Shown here piece by piece: positions 51,473-64,000 of a stretch of DNA of 64,000 nucleotides; the stretch's first letter is position 1, and the number at the start of each line of letters is the position of its first letter. The notes under the pieces are model-generated. The model was not told where the DNA came from and did no database searches. It was given only the letters and a program-made list of their open reading frames with translations. Source of the DNA: Macrobrachium rosenbergii (lineage: Eukaryota > Arthropoda > Malacostraca > Decapoda > Palaemonidae); the NCBI RefSeq assembly GCF_040412425.1, contig NC_089741.1:46956858-47020857 (forward strand), in the 5' to 3' direction. The position numbers and the translations under genes were made by a program.

Positions 51473-52346
51473 CCTGGGAAAGTCGCTTACTTTGAAATCT
51501 GCAACTAATCACCTAGTAACAAAATCTCAGCCGAACTGCATTCATGTACCTCTGACTGGGTCCCTAAAATTAAATCTGGTCTGTGTCATTTAACTCATTT
51601 TACTCGTACTTGATCTATCAAGGTTTAAACAGAGCAACCATATCCTGACCATTCCTTGAAGGAAAACCTTTCATTCCAGTCAATTAACGTAACATTTTCA
51701 TAGCTCACACCAAACTCCTCAGGTCTGCTGCAAATGTCTATTTCTAAACTTTGATTTTTGATGAGGCTCTCGTGTAACAAAATTACATAAAGAAAACAGA
51801 ACACTTTTCTTTTCTTTTTTTTTATTTAAATTCGCCAAAATCATAGTCAAAACTGGCACCAAAACCTCCACTTTTATAACAGGAAATGGTAAAAGCGAAA
51901 GGGTTACACCATAGAACAATGAGGCTAAATACTGTATATTAATATCTTCATGAGCATTACATCTAATGGCGAGCGCGCAACCTCAACTGCCTAAACAGGG
52001 CCAAATGGTTATTACTCTAATACTCAGAGCATGGTTTACTAAAAACATTCCATGACAGAACTGTATACTGAATATACAATAGATATTATAGACCTAAATA
52101 CATATTGTCATTACTATTTTTAAACCAAACCCACTACCTAGTAATTACATCTGACCAATGACATTATTCCTTAGCAGCTCCTGGTAATACAAGGAGTGTT
52201 ACAACTACGAACGCCGCATCTTATTCCAGACTTGATAATCGTTGCACAATGGATTCGGCAACCACGAACATCGTAGCATCGTACTTCACACTTAATAACT
52301 GTCGTACATTACAGAACGTGATCTTCCAAGGCTCTGCGAGGTATCG
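51473..52346. other. Spacer, no gene seen
   Basis: Unique AT-rich sequence. A minus frame (51719-51919) of 66 codons shows no motif. Confidence 0.5.
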
Positions 52347-52357
52347 TATATAAAAGG
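52347..52357 (+). promoter_or_regulatory. Possible TATA box
   Basis: TATATAAAAGG is a good core-promoter match, with TCAG about 43 bp downstream and an ATG at 52404. However, the only downstream frame (52404-52733) is Arg/Lys/Glu-rich translated GGAA, GCAGAA and GA repeat. No gene supports a functional promoter. Confidence 0.2.
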
Positions 52358-52424
52358 AAAGAGAAACGCCGCCTGTGGATCGCCATATCTCAGCGGGTGA
52401 TAAATGGCAGAAGGATGGAAAGAG

Positions 52425-52609
52425 AGAAGGAAGGAAGGAAGGAAGGAAGGACGCACAAGTCTCTGCTGTGGCAGCAGAAGCAGAAGCAGGGGAGAAAAAC
52501 ACAAGCAGAAGCAGAAGCAGGGGAGAAAAACACAAGCAGAAGCAGGGTGGCCAAGAGCAAAGCACCAGCGGCACACAGGACATCGATTCCTCCCACGCTC
52601 AACGTACCC

Positions 52610-52698
<89 letters not shown>
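52425..52698. repeat. GGAA, GCAGAA and (GA)n compound repeat
   Basis: GGAA units at 52428-52450. Then a 33-bp direct duplication (AGCAGGGGAGAAAAACACAA at 52486 and 52519) within AGAAGC units. Then (GA)n at 52613-52697. Confidence 0.9.
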
Positions 52699-52701
<3 letters not shown>

Positions 52702-52971
52702 ATACAAATCCCGTAGCTCTACAACCCTTTTAATGTGCCAATCTCTGCTTCCCCCGAATTTTTATCATTTCCCTTCTTCCAAAGGGCACACGAATTGTTT
52801 CCATTTGGATAATTTCGCATCTTCATTTCCGATCTCCTGTCATCTCCTGATTTGTCATTATTCTTTCTTACTTTTTGTTTACCTTACTCATTTCTTTAAC
52901 ATCAAATCAATCAACAAATCGACTCTCTTACAATATTTTAGGCTATCTAAAAAATATTTCGGATGAGCAGT
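52699..52971. other. Spacer, no gene seen
   Basis: T-rich unique sequence. Confidence 0.5.
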
Positions 52972-53124
52972 ATGTATATATATGTATGTATGTACAATAT
53001 ATATATATATATATATGTATGTATATATTATACATATATTATATACATATATTATTACATATAATTATATATATAATACATATATTATAAATATACATAT
53101 ACATACATAATATATATATAAATA

Positions 53125-53201
<77 letters not shown>

Positions 53202-53203
53202 CA
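52972..53203. repeat. Interrupted (TA)n microsatellite
   Basis: About 230 bp made of TA, TATG and ATTATATACA-like units with several local palindromes. Confidence 0.95.
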
Positions 53204-53877
53204 TATCTTACAATAAGTTACATAAACGAGAAAAAGTCAAAACACCAACCAAAAGTTAAAAGAAAAAATCCTAAATACAACGCACATACGAAAATAAATA
53301 AATAAATAAATAAATACATAAATAAATAATAAAAAGGGCGGAACCCCATACCAATGCCCACCCTCGATATTACACGAATACATTTGACATGCGAAAAGGG
53401 AGTTTCTAGTTCAGTGGCATCCATAAACAGTAGGGAGACGCTCCCTCTCCACCCAGGGGACGAAATCTCCACGTGTCACTTGAATAACAAAAAATCAAAA
53501 TAACATACACTAGGTATATGATGTTCACGTGCCAGTTTCATACGTCAAACAATTAAAACGTCTGAAATAAATAAATTCCGAGAATGAGGGCAGAAGTCAA
53601 CGTACCATAAAATACACGTAAAACAATATAAATAAATCAAATAGCTCGTATTTCATGAATGTCTTCATTAAAGTTAAAGTCAATTTTTCACTCCATTTTT
53701 TACTATTCATATCATAATTCTGAATTAATTTAAGCATCGCGTTTCTCCTCAAAAAAAAAAAATAGTTACAAATATCATGTACAACGCCCTTTCTCTAACT
53801 AACGGTTATATATTCAACTGAGAGATGGACAGGGGAGACCCTCTCATTATCATCATAATTATCTGCAGCATATGGGA
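53204..53877. other. Spacer, no gene seen
   Basis: AAAT units at 53296-53328. An 84-codon minus frame (53218-53472) has a hydrophobic stretch but no family. Poly(A) at 53751. Confidence 0.5.
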
Positions 53878-53960
53878 AACAAATACTACTTCGCCCAGGT
53901 CAAATAATAATAATAATAATTTCATCATGTTATAATCATAAGATGAACCCCAGTACAAGG

Positions 53961-54013
<53 letters not shown>

Positions 54014-54088
54014 CTTGTACTGGGGTTCATCTTATGATTATAACATGATGTTATTGTTATTTGACCTGGGCGAAGTAGTATTTGTTTA
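53878..54088. repeat. Long inverted repeat with (AAT)n loop
   Basis: The left arm 53878-53962 (ACAAATACTACTTCGCCCAG, GTCAAATAATAATA, CATGTTATAATCATAAGATG, AACCCCAGTACAAGGTA) is matched nearly perfectly by the right arm 54011-54088. The loop is about 48 bp of AAT. The arms differ mainly by about 9 bp in an internal AAT/ATT stretch, consistent with slippage. Confidence 0.93.
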
Positions 54089-54342
54089 ATAATAATAATA
54101 ATAGAATTAACAATAATTAAAACGCACAAACATTCACAAAGAACATGACCTGTTTCAAGGAATATATCCCCAGGGCAGAATCCCCTTATAGGACAATAAA
54201 ACGAAGACAACAAGCACATTAAAATAAATCAAGAACACGAACATATAAAATAACGTGACACTGATTATTCACAAGGCGACCGATCCACTCAGGGGCAGAC
54301 ACGAAAGACTATCTCCAGAGTCAACATTTGAGGAAAATCAAG
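54089..54342. other. Spacer, no gene seen
   Basis: Unique sequence. AAT units at 54088-54102. Confidence 0.5.
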
Positions 54343-54753
54343 AAAAAAAAAAAAAAGTTTCTTCAGCGCAATCGAATTTTCTGTGCTGCCACTACATAAG
54401 AAAATCAAGGCCCTGAAAACAGATCTATCTTTCGGTGGTCTCCGGTATAATGCTGTTTGAACCCCGGCCCATGAAAACTTTAACCACGACCCGTGGGTTG
54501 CCTATCCTATATCATTGCCAGAAGCACGATTATTGCTCATTTTAACTTAAATAAAATAAACTATCAAGCTAGAGGGCTGCAATTTGGTATGTTTGATGAT
54601 TGGAGTGGTGGATGATCAACATACCAATTTTGCAGCCCTCTAGCTCAGTAGTTTTTTTAAGATCTGAGGACGGACAAGAAAAGTGCAGACAGAATAAAGT
54701 GCAAACGGACAGACAAAGCCGGCACAATAGTTTTCTTTTACAGAAAACTAAAA
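54343..54753 (+). mobile_element. Hairpin-array repeat, copy 5
   Basis: Full order is present but decayed: TTTCTTCAGCGCAATCG, CCTGAAAACAGATCTATC + TTTCGGTGGTC, TTGCCAGAAGCACG, the large hairpin (GCTAGAGGGCTGCAATTT near 54567; GCAGCCCTCTAGCTCAG near 54630), one GTGCAGACAGAATAAA unit, GCCGGCACAATAG and the terminal hairpin TAGTTTTCTTTTACAGAAAA + CTA. Several single-base deletions. Confidence 0.88.
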
Positions 54754-55794
<1,041 letters not shown>

Positions 55795-56040
55795 ACAGTG
55801 CCCTTGTGACATATTTCTTTTCCTTTCCATTAAAACTTGTTTTTAACCAGCCAAGTCTTTAATATCTCTTTTCCTTTTACATTAAAACTTGTTAGTGTTG
55901 TATAAGTCTTTGCAACAACATATTTCTTTTTCCTCTACATTAAAACTTGCTTTTAGCAGTTTAGGTATAAGATTTGTAACATATTTCTTTTCTTTTACAT
56001 TAAAACTTTTTATCAATTAAGGTGTCTTAAACTATGAAAT
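55795..56040. repeat. About 55-60-bp minisatellite, four copies
   Basis: ATATTTCTTTTCCTTTTACA + TTAAAACTTG recurs near 55810, 55861, 55919 and 55979, with AAGTCTTT/TAAG words between. Confidence 0.85.
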
Positions 56041-56530
56041 TCCGCCTACATTAAAGTTACCCGCATTTCGAGATAGATTGTCCGTAATCTTAGACCAGAG
56101 ATGTCCAAAAATTCATTCATGTCTCCTTTATTTTTACAAATAAGATTTCTGTTAGATTGTGTTTTTCTGAAAAATGCTTCAGGAGACTTTTGGTTGTTTT
56201 GCCATGCTTTGTTTCCTTACTTTCAAAAAGTATAATAAATATGCCACACGGACATAAGATATAAATATGGATACAAATTCTTAAAAATAGAACAACGAAA
56301 AATAAAAAAATATTCTGTCAACCGTCCATGACAAAAAACAAATAAAAAACGATATCCGTAAACCAGAGGAATACGTAAAATAAACACAATCTATTTGTCC
56401 TACGACAAAATAAAAATTAAACTGTCGTAGACCAAAACACGTAAAAAAAAACTTTATTCAAGAATAAAATAAAACTAGAATAAAGTCTTTGCATATTAGG
56501 TATAAAGAAAACATTCTACAAAGGCAAACA
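56041..56530. other. AT-rich spacer, no gene seen
   Basis: No convincing frame. Confidence 0.5.
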
Positions 56531-56532
56531 CT

Positions 56533-56533
56533 A

Positions 56534-56597
<64 letters not shown>
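56533..56597. repeat. (CT)n microsatellite
   Basis: About 62 bp of CT. From here to 58685 the tracts are in CT rather than GA orientation. Confidence 0.98.
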
Positions 56598-56782
56598 AGT
56601 GGCGCTTCCTCTTCTCCAGAAGTAATAAAATATCAGGTGGCGGAGACACACCCATTCTCAGATCAAAAGTATAACCCACCGGTGCCAATTTCGAGTCATT
56701 TCCGTTTCTTAACCCAAATACCAGCCAATCTGATAAGTCTTCTAAATTAAATCTGAAAAAGGGATTCATTCACGTACAAATG

Positions 56783-56828
<46 letters not shown>
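56783..56828. repeat. (CA)n microsatellite
   Basis: About 45 bp of CA. Confidence 0.98.
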
Positions 56829-56830
<2 letters not shown>

Positions 56831-57149
56831 GTTTAGCAATTAAGCTAATCACCTGTCACGCACCAGGTTAAGCCTTAAGAGACTGCTTAGCTTAACAAGA
56901 TCCGATGACGGTATTGATATGGACACTTGATTTAAACGACCCGTTTCCCCCGAGTGACCCAGTTAATCAAAATAGAATGTGAGGGCATTTACTGGGAAAA
57001 TGTTCCCGCAGGCATTTGAAATGTAGGGTAAAAAAAAAAAAAAAATAGGTGGAAAATAGGGGGCAAACAAAATATTCAGTTACGCCTTTTTTTAGTCGTT
57101 ACGTTTTCTACGAGAAGAAAACGGAGATGCCCATTGAGTGAGATTTATC

Positions 57150-57152
<3 letters not shown>
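56829..57152. other. Spacer, no gene seen
   Basis: Unique sequence. Poly(A) at 57031-57046. Confidence 0.5.

Positions 57153-57211
<59 letters not shown>
57153..57211. repeat. (CT)n microsatellite
   Basis: About 58 bp of CT. Confidence 0.98.
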
Positions 57212-57216
<5 letters not shown>

Positions 57217-57958
57217 ATATTTTTAAAGTTGTAGTACAAGGTATTTACAGGACGATTATGGAAAATAGGAAAAATATTCATAAAATAAGATAGACGTTAC
57301 AAAAACACTACATGTTACCTATTAATTCAAGTTTTCCTCTCCCATGTTAATTATGCTATGCAAAAATTTGTTCTCTTTTCAACTGCTTGATATTTTTTGT
57401 ACCACTAAAACAAAAAAACAAGATGACGCGACAACTTCGTGCTACAGAAGCCCTTCATGCGTAGATTAAATCGGTTCACGCATTTCTATATAAACACCAC
57501 TCATTCACTGAAGGAAGTTACACGTTAGCCGTAGCATGAAAAATCCAGAGTAAAAAAAATTACAACGGTAAAGATCATTCTTAAATTTCCGGTGAATTAA
57601 CACATCCCGGAAAAAAAAAACCTTCCGGGAGCTACAGAATCAGGTTAGCAGAATAAAAAAAACGTTTCAATCCACCAAAACATTTGTAAACATACGGCAT
57701 TGACGTCAGATTACGGTGGCCTGGCGCCAAGTCGGATCATCTGCTACTTAGGAGACAAGAATCATTTCTGACTCTACGCGAAGGTACGGCCAAAAAAGCA
57801 TTGTGTCTAAACGAATTTCTGCAAAGACTAGAATACCTAGGCAATGTGGTGCTTGTTTAAATTAGATATTAACTAATATCCTGAATGAGATGTAATTTAC
57901 ATATACACAGAAAATACAAATTTATATACATATATACTGTATATACATGTTTATAATG

Positions 57959-58004
<46 letters not shown>

Positions 58005-58613
58005 AGAAAACCTGAAGTTTTCCTATTTATCCCCTAACGTTTAGTAAAATCATTTCCCAAGGAACTTCATGAACTTCATAATAATCAAATAACAAAAATA
58101 CAAAATGGACTTCCTTCAGTATCAGCCATTCTCCAACTTTCCCTTCCAGATCGCTCGCCCCCACCCCCCAACCCCCCAGGTCGTTAGGCAAGACTAACGG
58201 CACATTATACAAGCAAAGTGTAACACTGATATCGGGCCTTACCAAGCCCTTAACGATATTCCCACCCCACAAAACCTAAATGGAGGCGCGCCACTACATA
58301 CGGTGCTGAACCCCCTTCGGTAAACAAACCAAAGGCCAAATATTGTCTACTAAACACAAACCTGCCCTACTTTTCCCCAGCCAGGGCTGGGAACGTTACT
58401 ATTTATTTTATGCATAACGGTTATCTCTCTCTCTCTCTCTCTCTACATGGCATACCTATTCACCTACTTTCTACACAGCTACACCTATTCCTTCAACCAT
58501 AAGCACCTGCTAAACAAATACCCTATAGCATACCTACTCACCTTTCTGAACAAATGCACCTGTTCCTTCAACCATACACACCTGCTAAGCAGACCTACAG
58601 CATCTATTCCTGA

Positions 58614-58616
<3 letters not shown>
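57212..58616. other. Spacer with (TA)n and a tandem duplication, no gene seen
   Basis: (TA)n at 57961-58001; (CT)n at 58425-58443; a duplication of about 80 bp (CATACCTATTCACCT and CATACCTACTCACCT; CCTTCAACCATA.GCACCTGCTAA) at 58449-58600. CATTGACGTCAGA at 57699 contains a TGACGTCA-like site. 57710-57740 is GC-richer. No exon recognised. Confidence 0.5.

Positions 58617-58685
<69 letters not shown>
58617..58685. repeat. (CT)n microsatellite
   Basis: About 68 bp of CT. Confidence 0.98.
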
Positions 58686-58687
<2 letters not shown>

Positions 58688-59818
58688 GCCTTCACCGAAC
58701 AGCAAAACAGAGCATTGTCTCCTCTTCAATGCACAACACCTGTTCCCCATTCTGCCTACACACCTTCCCCCACAGGGAGGCTCCTCTGCCCCCAACCTTC
58801 CCCTTTCAGAACAACAATGCACAATGCCTATTTCTTCATACATCCCGGCCACACAACTAAACATTCCGGGAGGAGATTAAAAAGAACAAAAAAAAAAAGT
58901 ACTCCGTCTAATCTTTCCCTTCTCTCATTTCTAGTAGGAGTAGTTCTCCCTCCTCCCCAACTTTCCCCACCTTCCACGGTGCCTCTCTCTCTCCCTACAC
59001 CCCGATTCATTCATATGTAACTCTATGAATACACAAATTCACTTCCGCTTACAATATGGGTGAGTCACTGATAAGGAACCACAGCGCAGGGGAATTGCAG
59101 CCTTAAACGACTACACGTTTAATGCGACATTAGGATGCTCAGCATCCGGTAACGGTGGGAGATCTCATCCCAGAGTGCGCTCGGAAATCGACTACACAGA
59201 CACTCACGCTAACCTCGAATTGTAAGTATTTGTTCCCCTCCCGTAAACAGCTGTTTATAGCGCATAAAATCATATTATGCGCTACTAGCTCGAAAAATTA
59301 CATTTCAACATAGTTTATTGCACATATACTCCAAGCTGAAGGCAAAAACATAACTCCCATCTGTGAAACTGCATCTTAATGTGTGAGAGAGAGAGAGATG
59401 AAGAGAGAGAGAGAGAGAGAAGAGAGAGAGAGATGGGGACGACTCATTTGCAGGTTGTTTTGTCTCCACCCTTTCGCCATAAAATGAGAGGTCGAAAACA
59501 GGAACCTTTTGAAATGAGAAGCTTAATTTCAGGGCGAGGAAAAACAGCATCAATTAAACTAGTGAGATTTCGGTAGTCACCGTTACACATGGCCTAGGAA
59601 AACAACTCGATCAATGGTCATTCAGGGCTACTCATTGTTTTGCTTGGGGGGCAACAAGGCCTTTCTTGTCGCGACGCGAGTTTGATATAAATCAAACAAC
59701 GAATTTAAGGCCGCAAACTCATTCACTTCTCATGATGTATCAAAAAGAAACCATGCATTGGTCTCTCTCTTCTCTGTTCTCTCTATCTCTATATACACAC
59801 ACACATACATATAAGCAT

Positions 59819-59820
<2 letters not shown>
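58686..59820. other. Mixed spacer, no recognised gene
   Basis: 58686-59000 is C/T-rich with short overlapping frames. 59040-59280 is a GC-richer unique stretch with a donor-like AATT|GTAAGTA at about 59220 and could hold an untranslated exon, but nothing else supports one. Short (GA)n at 59384-59432. Confidence 0.35.
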
Positions 59821-59885
<65 letters not shown>

Positions 59886-59946
59886 AAATCATATACACAC
59901 ATTATATATATATTATTTTTATATTTATATATATATATATATATAA
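59820..59946. repeat. Interrupted (TA)n microsatellite
   Basis: TA blocks at 59822-59850, 59853-59880 and 59928-59945 with AT-rich breaks. Confidence 0.94.
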
Positions 59947-60649
59947 CATACATACTAAACACATGTATCTATACACAGAGAAAGAGAGAGAATTTAAAGG
60001 GGGACATACAAGGCCTTAAGAGCATCCTGGGGGAAATAAAGAGAAAAATAGTCCCAAGATCAATTTCTCAGACGAGACACCGTGGGTCTCCTCGCCCCGG
60101 AATGGAGGAGGAAAGAAAAAAAGGAAGAAGAGGAAGAAACTGAGGAAAGGCGAGAGAAGCTGGGGGTGAACGACCCTCTTGCAAGCATCCACGAAAGATG
60201 CAACAAGACTTCGACAAACTTCACAAGCTCCAACAAGACTTCAAGACCGTAGCCTCTTTGTAGAGTTGACAAGCCAACCGTAGACTGCCTGTTCGTTTCA
60301 ATGAGGGTTCTAAAACTATTAACTACCGACATAATGGGGCTATTAAGCCCGCCGAAAGAAGACACTACAAGGGAACCTTTCCGGACTCAAAGTTCGTTTT
60401 GGAACCAGATGACGATCGTTTTTTTATTTGGCTTTATGGGGACACAAATTGCATTGTCATTGCTTGGATACATGCCAGCCCGACAGAGGGGGACTCGTGT
60501 TGTTCTAGAAATCTTCAAGAATGAGGTTTCCTTAAAGAGAGAGAAATCTTATCCAACGTTTGCAGTCCTGTGATAATGAGATATTGATATGTACTAATAA
60601 CGAGATATTGATGTATGTATGGTAGCTGCATATCCAGTTAATACTTAAA
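59947..60649. other. GC-richer unique segment with two opposing frames
   Basis: A minus frame (60060-60365, 101 codons) has a purine tract behind its Ser/Phe-rich C-terminus. A plus frame (60301-60573, 90 codons) has one hydrophobic segment (IVFLFGFMGTQIALSLLGYM). They overlap by 65 bp. Neither matches a family I know. 60190-60245 has the direct repeat CAACAAGACTTC. Confidence 0.22.
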
Positions 60650-60905
60650 AAAAATAACAAGGCTCAAGACAGTCTAATTTAAGACAGTATAAGACAACAG
60701 TCAATTTAAGACCATTATATACAATATTAATTTTGTCTAAGACAGTGAGATATATTCCATGTCAGTTTAAGACACTGAAAGACATACTCTGGCTAAGACA
60801 GTTAAAGACAAATGTCTGTTAAGAAAGTGAAAGACATACATTATCTTTTTAAGAAAAGAAAGACACATGGCTGTTTAAAATAGTGAAATATATAATTCAG
60901 TTGAA
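60650..60905. repeat. Diverged minisatellite of about 36 bp with TTTAAGACAGTGAAAGACAT core
   Basis: Six to seven units with GTTTAAGACA.TGAAAGACATA words, decaying toward both edges. Confidence 0.75.
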
Positions 60906-60915
60906 AAAAACACAC

Positions 60916-60916
<1 letters not shown>

Positions 60917-60987
<71 letters not shown>
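60917..60987. repeat. (GA)n microsatellite
   Basis: About 70 bp of pure GA. Confidence 0.98.
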
Positions 60988-60990
<3 letters not shown>

Positions 60991-61836
60991 AAGAACTTTA
61001 AACTGACCAACAACAAAAAATTCAATCTAATTCCTTATCACAGTATTTTATTGCATGAATATTCATAAAAAGGACCAACACGTATTTCTAATGCAATTCT
61101 CATCTTAAAAAAAAAAAACTTCCTTTTGAAGTGGTCACTGCAAAAGTGCAAAGCAACAACACGGCAGTTCCACCATCTGCACACCACACATGCACAAAAC
61201 ACAACTAAGACGTGTTCCTTTGCTGATGACGGTGATTCTGACCAGATTTATCATGTCAGCTTTCTGAGGGGTGAGAAAGATCTTCAGATTGTGAACAAAA
61301 GAAAAATGACGTAATTTTCAAAGCCATTCGACATACATAAAGGTAAAAAGCAAAACAATAACAGGGGTATGACAAGAGTGCTTGCAACAAATATATTAAT
61401 AATGTTGAAAACAATGTTATAATTACGAATGAGTCAATATAATAATAACAACAACAACAACAACAACAATAATATTATAATAATAATGATGATGATATAA
61501 TAATAATAATAACGCAAATGAAAACTGCCAACTGGGTTGCCAAAACTACAAAAAATATCCATAACAATTAAGCTGAAATATCAGTATTTCCCCCGGTTTA
61601 AATACCTGGACTTCCTCGTTTCGCCCCTACATTATTCACTGGCAGACTAAGGAAGAGCTGCATACCAACCATGGGTAGCTTACTGCTTAAAGGGAAAGCA
61701 TGCAACTGTGACCTCCGCAGTGACCTGGATTAAAAGGTCCTGCATGTTATCTAACACCAAAGTTATCTGGATTATCACATACGCAACCATATTAGCATAT
61801 GGAAAATGGAGTATTGTTGGTTTGCAAATTAAACAT
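60988..61836. other. AT-rich spacer, no gene seen
   Basis: Mixed AAC/AAT/GAT trinucleotide repeat at 61437-61512. No convincing frame. Confidence 0.5.
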
Positions 61837-62898
61837 CTTCTATTACAGGAAAAGTGGAAAGCTGGAGCATAAGATCTTCTATCCTAGAAAGGTGGAAAGC
61901 TGCAACAAAAGATCTTCATCCTAGGAAAGTGGGCTGCAACACAAGATCTTCATCCCAGGAAAGTGAAAGCCAAACATAAGATCTTCTTTCCCAGAAAGTG
62001 GAAAGCTGCAACATAAGATCTTCTTTCCCAGAAAAGTGAAAGCTGCAAACACTCAGATCTTCTATCCTAGGAAAGTGGAAAGCTGCAACATAAGATCTTC
62101 TATCCTAGGAAAGTGGAAAGCTGCAACATAAGATCTTCTATCCCAGGAAAGTGGAAAGCTGCAACGTAAGATCTTCTATCCCAGAAAAGTGGAAAGCTGC
62201 AACATAAGATCTTCTATCCCAGAAAAGTGGAAAGCTGTAACATAAGATCTTCTATCCCAGGAAAATGAGAGCTGCAACATAAATCTTTATCCCAGAAAAG
62301 TGGAAAGTCTGTAACATAAGACTTCTATCCCAGAAAGTGAAAGCTACAACATACGATCTTTTATCCTACGAAAGTGGAAACTGCAACATAAGATCTTCTA
62401 TCCCAGGAAAGTGGAAAACTGCAACATAAGATCTTCTATCCCAGGAAAGTGGAAAGCTGCAACGTAAGATCTTCTATCCCAGAAAAGTGGAAAGCTGCAA
62501 CATAAGATCTTCTATCCTAGGTGAAAGCTGCAACATAAGATCTTCTATCCTGAAAGTGAAAGCTGCAACATACGATCTTCTATCTTAAGAGAAAGTGGAA
62601 ACTGCCAACGTAAGATCTTCCAGAAGTGAAAGCTAACATAAGATCTTCTATCCCAGGAAAATAGAAAGCTGAATATAAATCTTCTATCCTAGAAAAGTGG
62701 AAAGCTGCAACATAAGATCTATCCCACGAAAGTGGAAAGCTGCAACATACGATCTTCTATCCCACGAAAGTGGAAAGCTGCAACATACGATCTTCTATCC
62801 TAGGAAAGTGGAAAGCTGCAACATAAGATCTTCTATCCCAGGAAAGTGGAAAGCTGCAACATAAAACCTTCTATCCCAGGAAAGTGGAAAGCTGCAAC
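61837..62898. repeat. 38-bp minisatellite, about 28 copies, AAGATCTT in most units
   Basis: The unit is GAAAGTGGAAAGCTGCAACA + TAAGATCTTCTATCCCAG. The palindrome AAGATCTT (with an AGATCT site) sits in the centre of most units. A block of several units with AACGTAAG recurs about 298 bp apart (62163 and 62461), about eight units, so large blocks were duplicated. Many units have one- or two-base losses at doubled letters. Confidence 0.95.
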
Positions 62899-63778
62899 AA
62901 TTTTAACTTGGTTACCAAATGTGCAATGATCATCTCTTTAGGTAATTATGCATGTTTGTTTATATGATGTCATCCTCTCGTGTCAAACCATCCTTCGTGA
63001 TTAATTTTCACCCGAATGTTCTGCTAATTCAAGTCATTGCACTCGTCACATGGAAGTGTGAGCGAGTGTGAGTGTGTGTGTATGAAAGTATATCTAGTAC
63101 ATTCGGCCTATTTCTTCATTATGGTTTTTATATTTTTTTCCCTATGATTCAAAATCATGAATCCAGCACAACTCTGATGACAATTATATATGTTAAAGAT
63201 TCAAACATTCACACACACATACACATATATATATGCATGCGTGTGTGTGTATTAAGCTGAAAAACTTACAATAAGAAGAATCACACTGGACTTTGAAATA
63301 CTTGAATTTAAAGAAAAAATTTTGATAAAAGCAGCCTTAGATAAAAATAAAAACAAATAATGTCCCTAAATGTGGCACACGTACACACACACACACACGA
63401 ACTCACCCAAGCATCATTCTAGTGACCTATGGTCACAATGAAGCATTTTTACGTTTTGCCATTTCAAGACAATGCACCAACAACAATTTCGTATTCTGAA
63501 AAACCCAAAAGCGGACAAAAACTGACAAATTATACTCTACCCCTTTAGTTATCAATACCGCATTATTCCTACAATCCCTAAGGATCTAATAGATACAGAT
63601 TCATTCAAATGATAAACCCACTTACAAAACCCGCAATAATATCTCACAATGCTTCCGTGAATTACAAAGGAGTGCATCAACTCGACCAGAAGAAAGAAAA
63701 TCACCCACACTTACAAACTATAAACACGACTCCAAAAGCATATTGAGAATAAAACAATTATGAAACCACCAGATGAAG
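62899..63778. other. AT-rich spacer, no gene seen
   Basis: GTGTGAG units at 63057-63082; CACA/TATA/GTGT at 63211-63251; (CA)n at 63385-63399. No gene recognised. Confidence 0.5.
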
Positions 63779-64000
63779 GAAACCAAATATGTCACACATT
63801 CATTTAAAACCTGAAAAATAACCAATATTAAGGTACCGTTCGTTCTTGCAGAGTCCACGTGAAGCGGAAAACGGTTGCGCTATCGAGTATGGTCAATAAA
63901 TTTTTTTTAAAAGGGGAAGTGGGGGGAACGAAACCAAATATGTCACACATTCATTTAAAACCTGAAAAACAACCAACAATAAGGCACCGTTCGTTCTTGC
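63779..64000. repeat. Tandem duplication, period 151 bp, cut by the window end
   Basis: GAAACCAAATATGTCACACA + TTCATTTAAAACCTGAAAAA to CCGTTCGTTCTTGC occurs at 63779-63850 and again from 63930 to the last base. The first copy continues into AGAGTCCACGTGAAGCGG and AACGGTTGCGCTATCG. More copies may follow outside the window. Confidence 0.93.

Noticed and set aside
52347..52410. TATA-driven gene start
   Set aside because: Only repeat-derived frames follow. The TATA match is kept as a low-confidence note.

Overview
The window is non-coding, repeat-dominated eukaryotic DNA. I see no operon structure, tRNA, rRNA or recognisable conserved protein family. It is AT-rich and carries very many long (TA)n, (GA)n, (AAT)n and (CA)n tracts, at least a dozen minisatellites, and several short non-autonomous mobile elements. 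Two dispersed repeats resemble ones I associate with decapod crustacean genomes: the segment at 11490-11770 with the word CCAAGCACTGGGACCTATGA, and the palindrome at 27815-28032. A decapod (shrimp, prawn, crab or crayfish) is therefore the best guess, but this is inference from memory and not a search result.

Layout. 1-4500: AT-rich DNA with (TA)n tracts and an intact hAT-type MITE (3713-4064, TIRs plus perfect 8-bp target duplication). 4531-6753: a GC-richer island with the only convincing open frame, a 458-codon Ser/Pro-rich ORF on the minus strand, and a possible upstream exon. 8400-18900: microsatellite territory with compound TA/GT/GA tracts, a purine tract of about 400 bp, a tRNA-like SINE remnant and two arrays in which an unrelated spacer plus a (GA)n block has been amplified together. 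19136-19810: a 25-bp minisatellite in perfect register (27 units) with a 7-unit, 175-bp higher-order repeat. 22235-23570: two abutting minisatellites (33 bp and about 30 bp) that keep several frames open. 23622-24020: a second hAT-like element. 27646-28765: small hairpin, foldback element and a minisatellite of about 30 bp. 31073-41864: four copies of a hairpin-rich dispersed element (a fifth at 54343), separated by further minisatellites. 42015-50920: three more (GA)n-anchored arrays, an ACGT-rich MITE, a 515-bp foldback element with a half copy beside it, and a 58-bp minisatellite. 51261-64000: tandem duplications, a long inverted repeat with an (AAT)n loop, (CT)n tracts, a 38-bp minisatellite with AAGATCTT in most units, and a duplication cut by the window end.

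There is no set of genes here that works together. The window could be intergenic or the interior of a large intron. On the given strand, (GA)n and (AAT)n tracts greatly outnumber their complements, and A exceeds T in several places I counted. That would fit transcription from the minus strand, the strand of the 458-codon ORF, but this is a hypothesis. I found no gene system that I could defend as new. The most unusual features are the hairpin-array repeat family, the higher-order minisatellites and the recurrent (GA)n-anchored amplifications.
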